A DNA stretch of 64,000 nucleotides, from the NCBI RefSeq assembly GCF_000317025.1, contig NC_019689.1:2953501-3017500 (forward strand), read 5' to 3'. The notes below the pieces were generated by a model, which saw nothing but the letters and a program-made list of their open reading frames with translations, had not been told where the DNA came from and ran no database searches. Of this stretch, positions 53,158 through 62,161 are shown piece by piece. Position 1 is the stretch's first letter, and every line of letters starts with the position of its first letter. The translations under genes were made by a program, and so were the position numbers. The stretch comes from Pleurocapsa sp. PCC 7327 (GTDB lineage: Bacteria > Cyanobacteriota > Cyanobacteriia > Cyanobacteriales > Microcystaceae).

Positions 53158-54234
53158 ATGAAAAATCAATTATTTAACACTCATATTCAAAACTCTCATG
53201 TACTATTAACTCCTCATGAAGTAAAATCAAAATTGCCGTTAACGCCTTCGATAGAAAAAACTATTTTAAAATATAGAAAAGAAATAGAAAATATCTTAGA
53301 TTTTAAGGATAGTAGAAAATTTATCGTAGTCGGACCGTGTTCCATCCACGATCCAAAAGCAGCGATTGAATATTCACAAAGACTGAAAATTCTGAGCGAT
53401 CGCGTCAAAGATAAGCTGCTGCTCGTTATGAGAGTGTACTTTGAAAAACCAAGGACGACAGTAGGGTGGAAAGGATTAATTAACGATCCCGATATGGACG
53501 ATTCTTTTCATGTCGAAAAAGGTTTATTAATGGCACGCAGCCTGCTTTTAAAAATTGCTGAATTGGGATTGCCCGCCGCCACAGAAGCCCTCGATCCCAT
53601 CGTCCCTCAGTACATGAGCGAACTAATTTCCTGGTCTGCCATCGGAGCGCGCACGACCGAATCGCAAACTCATCGCGAAATGGCAAGCGGACTTTCGATG
53701 CCTGTAGGGTTTAAAAACGGCACCGATGGCAACATTGAAGTGGCTTTGAATGCTATACAATCTGCCAGAAGCCCCCATCATTTTCTGGGAATCAATCAAA
53801 AAGGACAGGTAAGCGTTTTTAAAACGAAAGGAAATGCTTACGGTCACGTAATTTTAAGGGGCGGTAACGGCAAACCCAACTACGACCCAGCTAACGTAAA
53901 ACTGGTAGAAGAAAAATTAAAAGAGGCAAATTTGCCCCCGCGAATCGTTATCGATTGCAGCCATGGAAATTCTAATAAAGACTACAGATTACAAGCTTCT
54001 GTTTTTGAAAATGTCGTTCGACAAATAGCGTCGGGGAATGCATCAATCGTTGGCATGATGTTAGAATCCAACCTCTATCAAGGCAATCAACCGATTCCCA
54101 GCCAACTAGAGCAGCTAAAATATGGGGTTTCCGTGACCGATAAATGTATTGGTTGGGAAGAGACAGAGCAAATTATTCTGGCTGCCTACGAAAAACTGAG
54201 TGGTGGCATGATAGAGCAACGCGAAAAATTCTGA
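53158..54234 (+). CDS. 3-deoxy-7-phosphoheptulonate synthase (AroG/F/H type)
   Basis: A 358-residue type I-alpha DAHP synthase that condenses PEP and erythrose 4-phosphate, the entry to the shikimate pathway. Motifs: FIVVGPCSIHDPKAAIEYSQ, VMRVYFEKPRTTVGWKGLIN, ISWSAIGARTTESQTHRE, MPVGFKNGTDGN, and IDCSHGNSNKDY with the metal His. The N-terminal extension of about 45 residues is the type that binds an aromatic amino acid for feedback control. No other aromatic genes are adjacent except the chorismate-using enzyme 6 kb upstream. Confidence 0.93.
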   Translation: MKNQLFNTHIQNSHVLLTPHEVKSKLPLTPSIEKTILKYRKEIENILDFKDSRKFIVVGPCSIHDPKAAIEYSQRLKILSDRVKDKLLLVMRVYFEKPRTTVGWKGLINDPDMDDSFHVEKGLLMARSLLLKIAELGLPAATEALDPIVPQYMSELISWSAIGARTTESQTHREMASGLSMPVGFKNGTDGNIEVALNAIQSARSPHHFLGINQKGQVSVFKTKGNAYGHVILRGGNGKPNYDPANVKLVEEKLKEANLPPRIVIDCSHGNSNKDYRLQASVFENVVRQIASGNASIVGMMLESNLYQGNQPIPSQLEQLKYGVSVTDKCIGWEETEQIILAAYEKLSGGMIEQREKF

Positions 54235-54325
54235 ATGCTAGACTAGAGTTAGTCTGACGAAGTGCAAGCAGGCTCCGCCGCTCACTTGGCAGAGTACCTT
54301 GCACCCTATTTGCCGTTTGGAGCGA

Positions 54326-55636
54326 ATGATTGAGCAACGCGATGCTGACGAAGTGCCGACTCCGACTAACGATGGAGTGCCTGGGTCGGGAAAAGATTCC
54401 TGGACAAACCACGCGGCTGAAGTCTGGAACCAGGCAACAACGCGATTGATGCAATTGCTCCCCCTAGAGCAAGTCGCACAAACAGTCGTGAAGTGGTTTA
54501 GCGTTAGCGAAGATCGGGTCGTCGAGATTTTGGAGACGGTTCGATCGCAACTGCCGACTACAGAAGCGTTTCTAATCGGTAAGCCTCAAACTGGAAAAAG
54601 TTCGATCGTGCGGGGACTGACAGGTGTTTCTGCCGAGATTGTCGGTCAGGGATTTCGTCCTCATACGCAACACACCGAGCATTATGCTTATCCATCGAGC
54701 GACCTGCCGTTGCTCATTTTTACCGATACAGTAGGATTGGGAGACGTAAACCAGGACACTCAGACAATTGTTCGAGAACTGATTGGCGATTTAAACCAAG
54801 AAAGTCGCGGGGCGAGAGTCTTAATTTTAACCGTAAAAATTAATGATTTCGCAACAGACGCGCTGCGACAAATTGCTCGGCAGTTGCGTCAGAAATATCG
54901 AGATATTCCCTGTTTGCTGGCGGTAACTTGCTTGCATGAGGTTTATCCTTCCAGTGCTGCCGATCATCCCCCTTATCCCCCCGACTTTGAAGAAGTCAAC
55001 CGAGCTTTTGCCGCATTGCAGCAAACTTTTGCTGGACTGTACGATCGCGCCGTTCTCATCGACTTTACCTTAGAAGGAGATGGCTATAATCCGGTGTTTT
55101 ACGGCTTAGAGGCGTTTAGAGATACGCTGGCAGACTTACTTCCAGAAGCGGAAGCCCGTGCGATTCATCAGCTATTAGATGAAGCTGTTGGCGAGCAAAT
55201 TGGCAATCTCTATCGAGATGTGGGACGGCGTTATATTTTGGCATTTGCTGTTATCGCAGCAACGGTGGCAGCCGTACCTCTACCATTCGCTACCATGCCA
55301 GTATTAACTGCCCTACAAGTCTCAATGGTGGGACTGTTGGGGAAATTGTACGAGCAGACGCTGACCCCATCCCAGGCAGGAGGCATAGTTAGCACGATCG
55401 CAGGGGGATTGCTAGCAAAAGCTATCGGACGGGAGTTGATTAAATTTATCCCTGGGTTGGGCAGCGCGATCGCAGCTTCCTGGGCTGCTGCCTACACCTG
55501 GGCGCTAGGGGAAGGCGCTTGCGTGTATTTCGGCGATCTCATGGGCGGCAAGAAACCCGATCCGAAGAAAATTCAATCCGCGATGCAAAAAGCGTTTGGG
55601 GCAGCTAAAGAACGGTTTCAGGAAATCAAGTCTTGA
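54326..55636 (+). CDS. Membrane-associated GTPase with DUF697 domain
   Basis: About 436 residues from the ATG at 54326, which follows a GGAG site; the frame is open to a TTG at 54299. The G1 loop is LIGKPQTGKSSIVRGLTG, the G3 motif FTDTVGLGDVNQD, and the region of G4 reads LLAVTCLHE, which departs from NKxD. The C-terminal 150 residues form the DUF697 type of membrane-helical bundle (ILAFAVIAATVAAVPLPFAT, GLGSAIAASWAAAYTWALGE). Such GTPases (YcjX/YcjF-related) may act in envelope stress. Function not established. Confidence 0.85.
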   Translation: MIEQRDADEVPTPTNDGVPGSGKDSWTNHAAEVWNQATTRLMQLLPLEQVAQTVVKWFSVSEDRVVEILETVRSQLPTTEAFLIGKPQTGKSSIVRGLTGVSAEIVGQGFRPHTQHTEHYAYPSSDLPLLIFTDTVGLGDVNQDTQTIVRELIGDLNQESRGARVLILTVKINDFATDALRQIARQLRQKYRDIPCLLAVTCLHEVYPSSAADHPPYPPDFEEVNRAFAALQQTFAGLYDRAVLIDFTLEGDGYNPVFYGLEAFRDTLADLLPEAEARAIHQLLDEAVGEQIGNLYRDVGRRYILAFAVIAATVAAVPLPFATMPVLTALQVSMVGLLGKLYEQTLTPSQAGGIVSTIAGGLLAKAIGRELIKFIPGLGSAIAASWAAAYTWALGEGACVYFGDLMGGKKPDPKKIQSAMQKAFGAAKERFQEIKS

Positions 55637-55723
55637 CAAAAAGTCAGAAGGTAAAAGTCGCAATTCATAACTACTAACTGTAGATAATATTCCTCCTCGC
55701 GCTTGAGATTTTTTTTCCACATA

Positions 55724-55776
55724 TAGTGTTTTTGCTCTAAAATTATGAGGCAAAGCGCTACTGGTAGTGTTTTGCT
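55724..55776. repeat. Direct repeats upstream of the replication-protein gene
   Basis: TAGTGTTTTTGCT (55724-55736) and TAGTGTTTTGCT (55765-55776) lie 41 bp apart in the 80 bp before the start of the CyRepA1-like gene. They could be iteron-like protein-binding sites or promoter repeats; two copies are too few to decide. Confidence 0.4.
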
Positions 55777-55800
55777 TTGGGTGTTTTAGGAGGAAAAGGG

Positions 55801-58800
55801 ATGAACCATCTACTTGAGTGGCAAAAAAGCTGTGTTGACGAACAGCTAATTCGCCTTAACGTAACTGCATTAGACGGTTCTGCACCCTCAGAGTATCTGC
55901 TTTACTCTGACGAGATCCCCAGACGCAACGACGGGCGAGTTAGCGATCGCATTCTCAAACGCTACGAACACACGGAAGAAGGAGGATGGTGGTGTTCTGG
56001 GATCGATCTACTGACCGGAGACGATGACCTCTGGGGATGTTTTAAACCACAACGCCCTCGTCTGAGTAGCGATCGCAACAAACCCATTAAATACGAACAT
56101 CCGCCCTATGCGCCCACTGGTATCTTCGCTTTACGAGTTCCTTTGCATATATGGCAGCGCATTGCCGCTCGCTGCGAGATGAAAATTATACCACAAGAGA
56201 TCGACAAAAAGCAACCAGATCTCGGTTTTTGGCAATGGCTGGCGAACCATCCTTCAATCCCTTTGTGTATTACCGAAGGCGCGAAAAAAGCTGGCGCGTT
56301 ACTCACGGCAGGTTATGCAGCGATTGGCCTCCCAGGAATTAACAACGGCTATCGCACTCCCAGAGACGAACGAGGAAATCGCATCGGCAAATCCCATCTC
56401 ATTCCTCAATTAGAAAAATTAGTCGCGTCGGGACGAGAAATTTACATTGCTTTCGACCAAGATAGGAAACCCAACACCATCAAAGCGGTCAACGCAGCGA
56501 TCGGAAAAATGGGGTATCTGCTGACTAAAATAGGCTGTTGTGTCAAAATTATTACCTGGAAACCCGAACTCGGAAAAGGCGTTGACGACCTCATTGCTAA
56601 AGCGGGTCAACCTGCCTTCGAGCAAGCTTATCAAAGAGCAATTCCCCTAGATACCTGGAAAGTACAGGGATGGGCGCGCCTTACTTATACTCCCAACCTT
56701 CAGGTCAATTATCGCTATCTTCCCGATTTAGATATTCCCGCAACAGCTAAGCTAATCGGCATTAAATCCCCCAAAGGCACGGGAAAGACTCAGTTTCTAG
56801 AAAAGATCGTCGCACGAGCTAGGGATCGCCAACAATGGGTGTTAGTTATCGGACATCGAATCCGACTGGTTGAAGAACTTTGTCAGCGCTTTGGACTGAA
56901 ATACATTACTGAGGTGCGAGAGCGTCCGCAAGAGCAAGTATTGGGATATGGGTTATGTATCGACTCTTTGCACCCCAATTCCCAGGCACAGTTTAATGCT
57001 ACTCATTGGTCGGATGGAATCGTAATTATCGATGAAGTCGAACAAGTACTTTGGCACAGTTTAAATTCTGATACTTGTAGAAGCAATCGCGTTGCCATAC
57101 TCAAGTCACTAAAAACTTTGATGCAAAATGTTTTAGGCGGCGGCGGACAAGTATTTGTTGCCGATGCAGATTTAAGCGATATTTCCCTAGATTATTTAAT
57201 TTCTCTGGCCGGAATTTCCCTAAAACCTTTTATCATTCAAAATGACTGGAAACCTACCGAAGAAGAAGCTTGGAAAGTCTATAACTATTCAGAAAGCGAC
57301 CCAAAAAGACTGGTAAGAGATTTAGTCAAGCATATTAAGGAAGGCGGCAAACCGTTTATTTGTCTCTCAGCACAGAAATTAACCAGTCAATGGGGAACTC
57401 GTACTCTTGAATCCTATTTTAAAAAACAATTTCCAGGAGCAAAAATTCTGCGCATCGATTCTGAATCTCTAGCAGAACCGACTCATCCTGCTTATAACTG
57501 TATTACTAATCTCGATCGCGTCTTATCTGAGTACGATATCGTCCTAGCAAGTCCGTCTATTGAAACCGGTGTCAGTATCGATTTGAAAGGACATTTTACT
57601 TCCGTTTGGAGTATTGCTCAAGGCGTGCAAACAGCAACATCTATCTGTCAAGCATTGGCAAGAATTCGAGAGAATATTCCCCGCTATCTTTGGATTGCCT
57701 CCTATGGGTTCAATCAAATCGGAAATGGTTCTACATCTATTCCAGCACTACTCACGTCCGGTCATCGTTTAACCGAACTGAATATTCGCTTGCTGCAACA
57801 ATCCGATTTCGAGGCACTCGACGATATCGATACGGGATTTCAAGCAGAATCACTATTTTGTTGGGCAAAAATGGCAGTTCGCGTCAATGCTTCAATGATT
57901 AATTATCGAGATTCCGTGCTTGCCTTGCTATGGGAAGAAGGACATCAAATAAAGGACGGAGGAAAAATTTCTTCTTCCTATTTTCCCGATCGATATTCAC
58001 TGGCTGAAGCTTGGGAAAGGGTTAAAAGTCAAAATCAGTTAACCGAAGCTATTAATTCAGTTAGAGAGCAAAACTATCAAGCAGAATGCGAAGCGATCTC
58101 GCTAGCTGACGACCTAACTGAAGAACAATATCAGGAGCTTAAAAAACGATTGGTTAAAACGATTACAGAACGGAGATCTTTAAGAAAATATACCCTAAAA
58201 AAACGCTATTGCATACCTATTACTCCTCAAATCGTTGCTCTAGATGATGATAACTGGTATCGAAAAATTCGCCTCCATTATTTTTTAACTATCGGGCGTT
58301 CTTATCTAGCAGATAGAGATGCAATAGTTGCTAGAAAACTAATCGAAAAAGGTCAGGGAAGTTTGTTTTTTCCTGATTTTAATGTCTCCCAATTAGGAGC
58401 TATTATTGGCACAATGGAAATCTTAGGCATCCCAATATTATTAGCCGATCCATCTAGAGAATTGCGCAATACAGATGACGATCTACAAAAGATTGCTCAA
58501 ATTGCTAAGAATAACCGCGCTGAAATTAAAACAGTAATGGGCATCGGAATTGCCAAAAATGCTAGCCCGATAGTCATAATTAGGCGATTTCTTGAAGAAA
58601 TTGGCTATGGATTGACTAATATCTGTTGTGGGGGAAATCGTCAAAAACGAGTCAGAGTCTATCAAATGGTTGCTTCTAAAGACGGTCGCGAAGAAGTGTT
58701 TAGACAATGGTTATTGAAAGACCAAAAATATCCTGGTAGTTCTGAATTTTGGTTAGATAATAACTTGGAGACAGCCTGCTATACTAATCGTTCTGAAGAA

Positions 58801-58860
58801 TCGCGATCGCGTCAATATATTCAATTGAGTTTGGATTTATCTACCCCAAGCGTAAATTGA
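55801..58860 (+). CDS. CyRepA1-like plasmid replication protein (primase-helicase)
   Basis: About 1019 residues from the ATG at 55801, which is preceded by a perfect AGGAGG. The N-terminal third contains a DUF3854/Toprim-like part (SIPLCITEGAKKAGALLTAG, IGLPGINNGYRTPRD, REIYIAFDQDRKPNT). The middle is a helicase-like ATPase: Walker A KSPKGTGKTQFLEKI, DExx box IVIIDEVEQVLWHS, and a motif-VI-like SICQALARIRENIPRYLWIA. This layout matches CyRepA1 replication proteins of cyanobacterial plasmids. It is intact and lies among core genes, so it suggests an integrated plasmid gene or a chromosomal homologue with another role. Confidence 0.82.
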   Translation: MNHLLEWQKSCVDEQLIRLNVTALDGSAPSEYLLYSDEIPRRNDGRVSDRILKRYEHTEEGGWWCSGIDLLTGDDDLWGCFKPQRPRLSSDRNKPIKYEHPPYAPTGIFALRVPLHIWQRIAARCEMKIIPQEIDKKQPDLGFWQWLANHPSIPLCITEGAKKAGALLTAGYAAIGLPGINNGYRTPRDERGNRIGKSHLIPQLEKLVASGREIYIAFDQDRKPNTIKAVNAAIGKMGYLLTKIGCCVKIITWKPELGKGVDDLIAKAGQPAFEQAYQRAIPLDTWKVQGWARLTYTPNLQVNYRYLPDLDIPATAKLIGIKSPKGTGKTQFLEKIVARARDRQQWVLVIGHRIRLVEELCQRFGLKYITEVRERPQEQVLGYGLCIDSLHPNSQAQFNATHWSDGIVIIDEVEQVLWHSLNSDTCRSNRVAILKSLKTLMQNVLGGGGQVFVADADLSDISLDYLISLAGISLKPFIIQNDWKPTEEEAWKVYNYSESDPKRLVRDLVKHIKEGGKPFICLSAQKLTSQWGTRTLESYFKKQFPGAKILRIDSESLAEPTHPAYNCITNLDRVLSEYDIVLASPSIETGVSIDLKGHFTSVWSIAQGVQTATSICQALARIRENIPRYLWIASYGFNQIGNGSTSIPALLTSGHRLTELNIRLLQQSDFEALDDIDTGFQAESLFCWAKMAVRVNASMINYRDSVLALLWEEGHQIKDGGKISSSYFPDRYSLAEAWERVKSQNQLTEAINSVREQNYQAECEAISLADDLTEEQYQELKKRLVKTITERRSLRKYTLKKRYCIPITPQIVALDDDNWYRKIRLHYFLTIGRSYLADRDAIVARKLIEKGQGSLFFPDFNVSQLGAIIGTMEILGIPILLADPSRELRNTDDDLQKIAQIAKNNRAEIKTVMGIGIAKNASPIVIIRRFLEEIGYGLTNICCGGNRQKRVRVYQMVASKDGREEVFRQWLLKDQKYPGSSEFWLDNNLETACYTNRSEESRSRQYIQLSLDLSTPSVN

Positions 58861-58950
58861 CTTTGTCTGAGGTAGAACCTTGTCTTTGCAAGTATCATGG
58901 TAATAGTACGTGCAAGTCAATGAAGGTAAAGTCTAAAAAGAGTTACTGGT

Positions 58951-60795
58951 ATGGTTAACGGTCCGAAGCCTATCGCCGAATCGGCTGCTTCAGAGGAACA
59001 GCAAGAACCCATTCGGCTTCCTCGCACCAGCGAATCCGAACATCTCAAAAAAATTCGGCACACCACTTCTCACATCATGGCAATGGCGGTGCAGAAGCTA
59101 TTTCCCAAAGCACAGGTGACTATCGGACCTTGGACGGAAACAGGATTTTATTACGACTTCGATCTCGCAGAACCTTTTTCTGAAAAGGATCTCAAGGCGA
59201 TCAAGAAGGAAATGATTAAGATCGTCAACCGCAACCTACCAGTCATTCGAGAAGAAGTGACTCGCGAGGAAGCGGAACGCCGCATCAAAGAAATTAACGA
59301 ACCCTACAAGTTAGAAATCCTCGAAAGCATTCAAGAACCGATTACTATTTACCATCTCGGCGACCAATGGTGGGATCTCTGTGCGGGTCCTCACCTCGAA
59401 AGCACAGGGCAAATTAACCCCAAAGCGATCGATCTCGAACATGTCGCTGGGGCTTATTGGCGCGGAGATGCTACCAAAGCGCAATTGCAGCGCATTTATG
59501 GAACGGCATGGGAAACCCCAGAACAACTCGAAGAATACAAACGACGTAAAGAAGAAGCCCTTAAGCGCGATCACCGCAAACTAGGTAAAGAACTGGGCTT
59601 ATTCGTCTTTTCCGACCTCGTAGGACCGGGTTTGCCCTTGTGGACTCCCAAAGGCACCATATTGAGAAGCATTCTAGAAGATTTTCTCAAGCAAGAACAG
59701 ATTAAACGCGGCTATTTGCCTGTAGTCACCCCCCATATCGGCAGAGTGGAATTATTCAAAACCTCCGGACACTGGCAGAAATACAAAGAAGACCTGTTTC
59801 CCATGATGGCAGAGAACGAGGAAGCTGCCGCGCACGAACAAGGTTTTGTGCTCAAAGCGATGAACTGTCCTTTCCATATCCAGATTTACAAGAGCGAGTT
59901 GCGTTCTTACCGAGAATTGCCGATGCGCTTAGCGGAATTCGGTACCGTTTATCGCTACGAGCAATCCGGAGAATTGGGAGGACTGACGCGGGTACGCGGC
60001 TTTACTCAAGATGATGCCCACCTATTTGTCACTCCAGAGCAACTAGAGAGCGAATTCCTCAACGTAGTGGATCTGATCTTGTCAGTTATTAAAACGCTCA
60101 AACTAGACAAGAACTTTAAAGCGCGACTGAGTTTTCGCGATCCCGATAGCGATAAGTATATCGGTTCCGACGAAGCTTGGAATAAAGCAGAAAAGGCGAT
60201 CCGTCACGCCGTCGAAACCTTGGGGATGGAGCATTTTGAAGGCATTGGGGAAGCGGCTTTTTATGGTCCCAAACTCGATTTTATCGTTCGGGATGCCCTA
60301 GAACGCGAGTGGCAACTGGGAACGGTACAGGTGGATTACAACCTGCCAGAACGATTCGAGTTAGAGTACGTGGCTGAAGATGGAACTCGCAAGCGTCCCG
60401 TGATGATTCACCGCGCTCCCTTTGGTTCGCTAGAGCGTTTGATCGGTATTTTGATCGAACAATATGTGGGAGATTTTCCCTTGTGGCTGGCACCCGAACA
60501 AGTGCGAATTTTACCCGTCAGCGACCCGCAATTGGACTATGCCAAACAAGTAGCAACCCAGATGCGATCGCAAGGCATTCGCGCCGAAGCCGATACCAGC
60601 GGCGAGCGCTTGGCAAAAATGATTCGCAATGCCGAGAAGCAAAAAATACCTGTTATGGCAGTGGTAGGGGCAAAAGAGGTAGAATCTAATACCTTGAATA
60701 TTCGCACTCGCGCCTCTGGAGAATTAGGGGAACTAGCAGTCGCGACCGTAATCGAAAAGTTAATGGCAGCCATTCGCGATCGCGCTAATTTCTAA
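58951..60795 (+). CDS. thrS: Threonyl-tRNA synthetase
   Basis: A 614-residue class II synthetase. It lacks the N-terminal TGS domain, starting directly before the editing-type domain (HTTSHIMAMAVQKLFPKAQV, and the WWDLCAGPHL cysteine/histidine motif). The catalytic core has the zinc ligands in MNCPFHIQIYKSELRSYREL and motif 2 FGTVYRYEQSGELGGLTRVR, then motif 3 APFGSLERLIGILIEQ. The C-terminal anticodon domain (LPVSDPQLDYAKQVA) is complete. TGS-less ThrS is common in cyanobacteria. Charges tRNA-Thr in the cytoplasm. Confidence 0.95.
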   Translation: MVNGPKPIAESAASEEQQEPIRLPRTSESEHLKKIRHTTSHIMAMAVQKLFPKAQVTIGPWTETGFYYDFDLAEPFSEKDLKAIKKEMIKIVNRNLPVIREEVTREEAERRIKEINEPYKLEILESIQEPITIYHLGDQWWDLCAGPHLESTGQINPKAIDLEHVAGAYWRGDATKAQLQRIYGTAWETPEQLEEYKRRKEEALKRDHRKLGKELGLFVFSDLVGPGLPLWTPKGTILRSILEDFLKQEQIKRGYLPVVTPHIGRVELFKTSGHWQKYKEDLFPMMAENEEAAAHEQGFVLKAMNCPFHIQIYKSELRSYRELPMRLAEFGTVYRYEQSGELGGLTRVRGFTQDDAHLFVTPEQLESEFLNVVDLILSVIKTLKLDKNFKARLSFRDPDSDKYIGSDEAWNKAEKAIRHAVETLGMEHFEGIGEAAFYGPKLDFIVRDALEREWQLGTVQVDYNLPERFELEYVAEDGTRKRPVMIHRAPFGSLERLIGILIEQYVGDFPLWLAPEQVRILPVSDPQLDYAKQVATQMRSQGIRAEADTSGERLAKMIRNAEKQKIPVMAVVGAKEVESNTLNIRTRASGELGELAVATVIEKLMAAIRDRANF

Positions 60796-60919
60796 GTCGA
60801 TTTAATGCTTATCTTGCCGTTTAAGACGGATTTTAGCATCTTAGACAGAGAATTTATTTTAGTAGCAATTTTTTCCTTAAGACTAACGACTAACCACTAA
60901 CTAATAACCAATACCTTCA

Positions 60920-62047
60920 ATGTCAGATTCGACTCCTGATTCTGTCAGTGCCACTTTCTACACCGAAGGGAAAGCTAAATTTCAAGTTGGTAATGCATTT
61001 TATCGTTCTGCCAGTCGAGTCGTGCGGGATTTAGGCGTTTTAGCGGCGGCAATCTATAAATCCGATAGGGGAATCCTGCGAGTTATAGATGCAATGACCG
61101 GATGCGGGGTGCGGACTTTGCGCTACTGGTTAGAAAGCGGTGCGGATTGGATTTGGGCAAATGACAGCAACCCAGAAATAAGACCAGTATTAGAGAATAA
61201 TTTAAAAGATGCGATCGCGTCGGATCGATGTCAAATAACGCATACCGATGCCAATCGCATCTTTTTCGATTGCTACAATCGGCGAGATTATTACGATCTT
61301 GTCGATGTAGACTGTTTTGGTTCGGCTGCTCCCTATCTTCATACCGCTTTATGGGCAACCAAAATCGGCGGACTGCTTTACCTCACCAGTACTGACGGAC
61401 GCACGGCGACGGGACACCAGCCAGAAAACAGCCTCAGCATCTATGGCGCATATACTCGCTGTCATCCTGCCTCTCAAGAACAAGTCCTCAGGCTGCTCAT
61501 CGGCAGCGCACAACAGGCAGCAGCCAGTATGAGACTAGGAATCGAACCGATTTTTTCGCTTTTTACGGGTCAAACCTATCGAGTTATGCTGCGTTTACTT
61601 GCTAAGCCTTGTTTAATTCCTGAAAACTATGGCTTTCTTGGCTACTGCCACCAATGCGGCAATTATCAAGTGGTTTCTTGGCGAAAGTTAGGGAAAACCT
61701 GTTGTCAAAGAGATGGCTCCCTTTTAATCCTCAGCGGTCCCATGTGGTTAGGACAACTCCATCACCAAGAACAGTTGAGGCGAATGCAATTTCTTGCCCA
61801 AGGGTTAGAATGGTCGAAACGCTTAGAATTACTGGCTACGATGGAAGCAGAAACAGATTTTCCTCCTTATTTTTATACCCTCACAGAGATCGGACGGAGA
61901 GGAAAATTAGATCTTCCCAAGCGATCGAGTTTGATTCAAGCACTGCAAGAGAGAGGGTATCGCGCAACTATAACTCATATTAACGCCCAAGCAATTAAAA
62001 CCAATGCCGATCTCATGGCTTGCATTTCAATAGCACGAACGCTATAA
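60920..62047 (+). CDS. tRNA (guanine-N2-)-dimethyltransferase Trm1-like
   Basis: A 375-residue methyltransferase of the Trm1 family, mainly archaeal and eukaryotic but present in cyanobacteria. The SAM-binding block is VIDAMTGCGVRTLRYWLESG, the acidic turn ANDSNPEIRPVLENN, and the catalytic region YYDLVDVDCFGSAAPYL. A zinc-ribbon-like part follows (FLGYCHQCGNYQV and GKTCCQRDG). It methylates G26 (and in some species G27) of tRNA. The start is preceded by degenerate CTAAC repeats, not by a Shine-Dalgarno site. Confidence 0.88.
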   Translation: MSDSTPDSVSATFYTEGKAKFQVGNAFYRSASRVVRDLGVLAAAIYKSDRGILRVIDAMTGCGVRTLRYWLESGADWIWANDSNPEIRPVLENNLKDAIASDRCQITHTDANRIFFDCYNRRDYYDLVDVDCFGSAAPYLHTALWATKIGGLLYLTSTDGRTATGHQPENSLSIYGAYTRCHPASQEQVLRLLIGSAQQAAASMRLGIEPIFSLFTGQTYRVMLRLLAKPCLIPENYGFLGYCHQCGNYQVVSWRKLGKTCCQRDGSLLILSGPMWLGQLHHQEQLRRMQFLAQGLEWSKRLELLATMEAETDFPPYFYTLTEIGRRGKLDLPKRSSLIQALQERGYRATITHINAQAIKTNADLMACISIARTL

Positions 62048-62161
62048 ATCAGTTATTAGAAGTCGGAACTCGGAAGTAAATCTTTTCCTTGTCTCAGAAG
62101 TCTCCTAGTTTCCCGTCTCCCATTCACCAATCCATCTGTAGCCATCATCGATCGATTGAAT

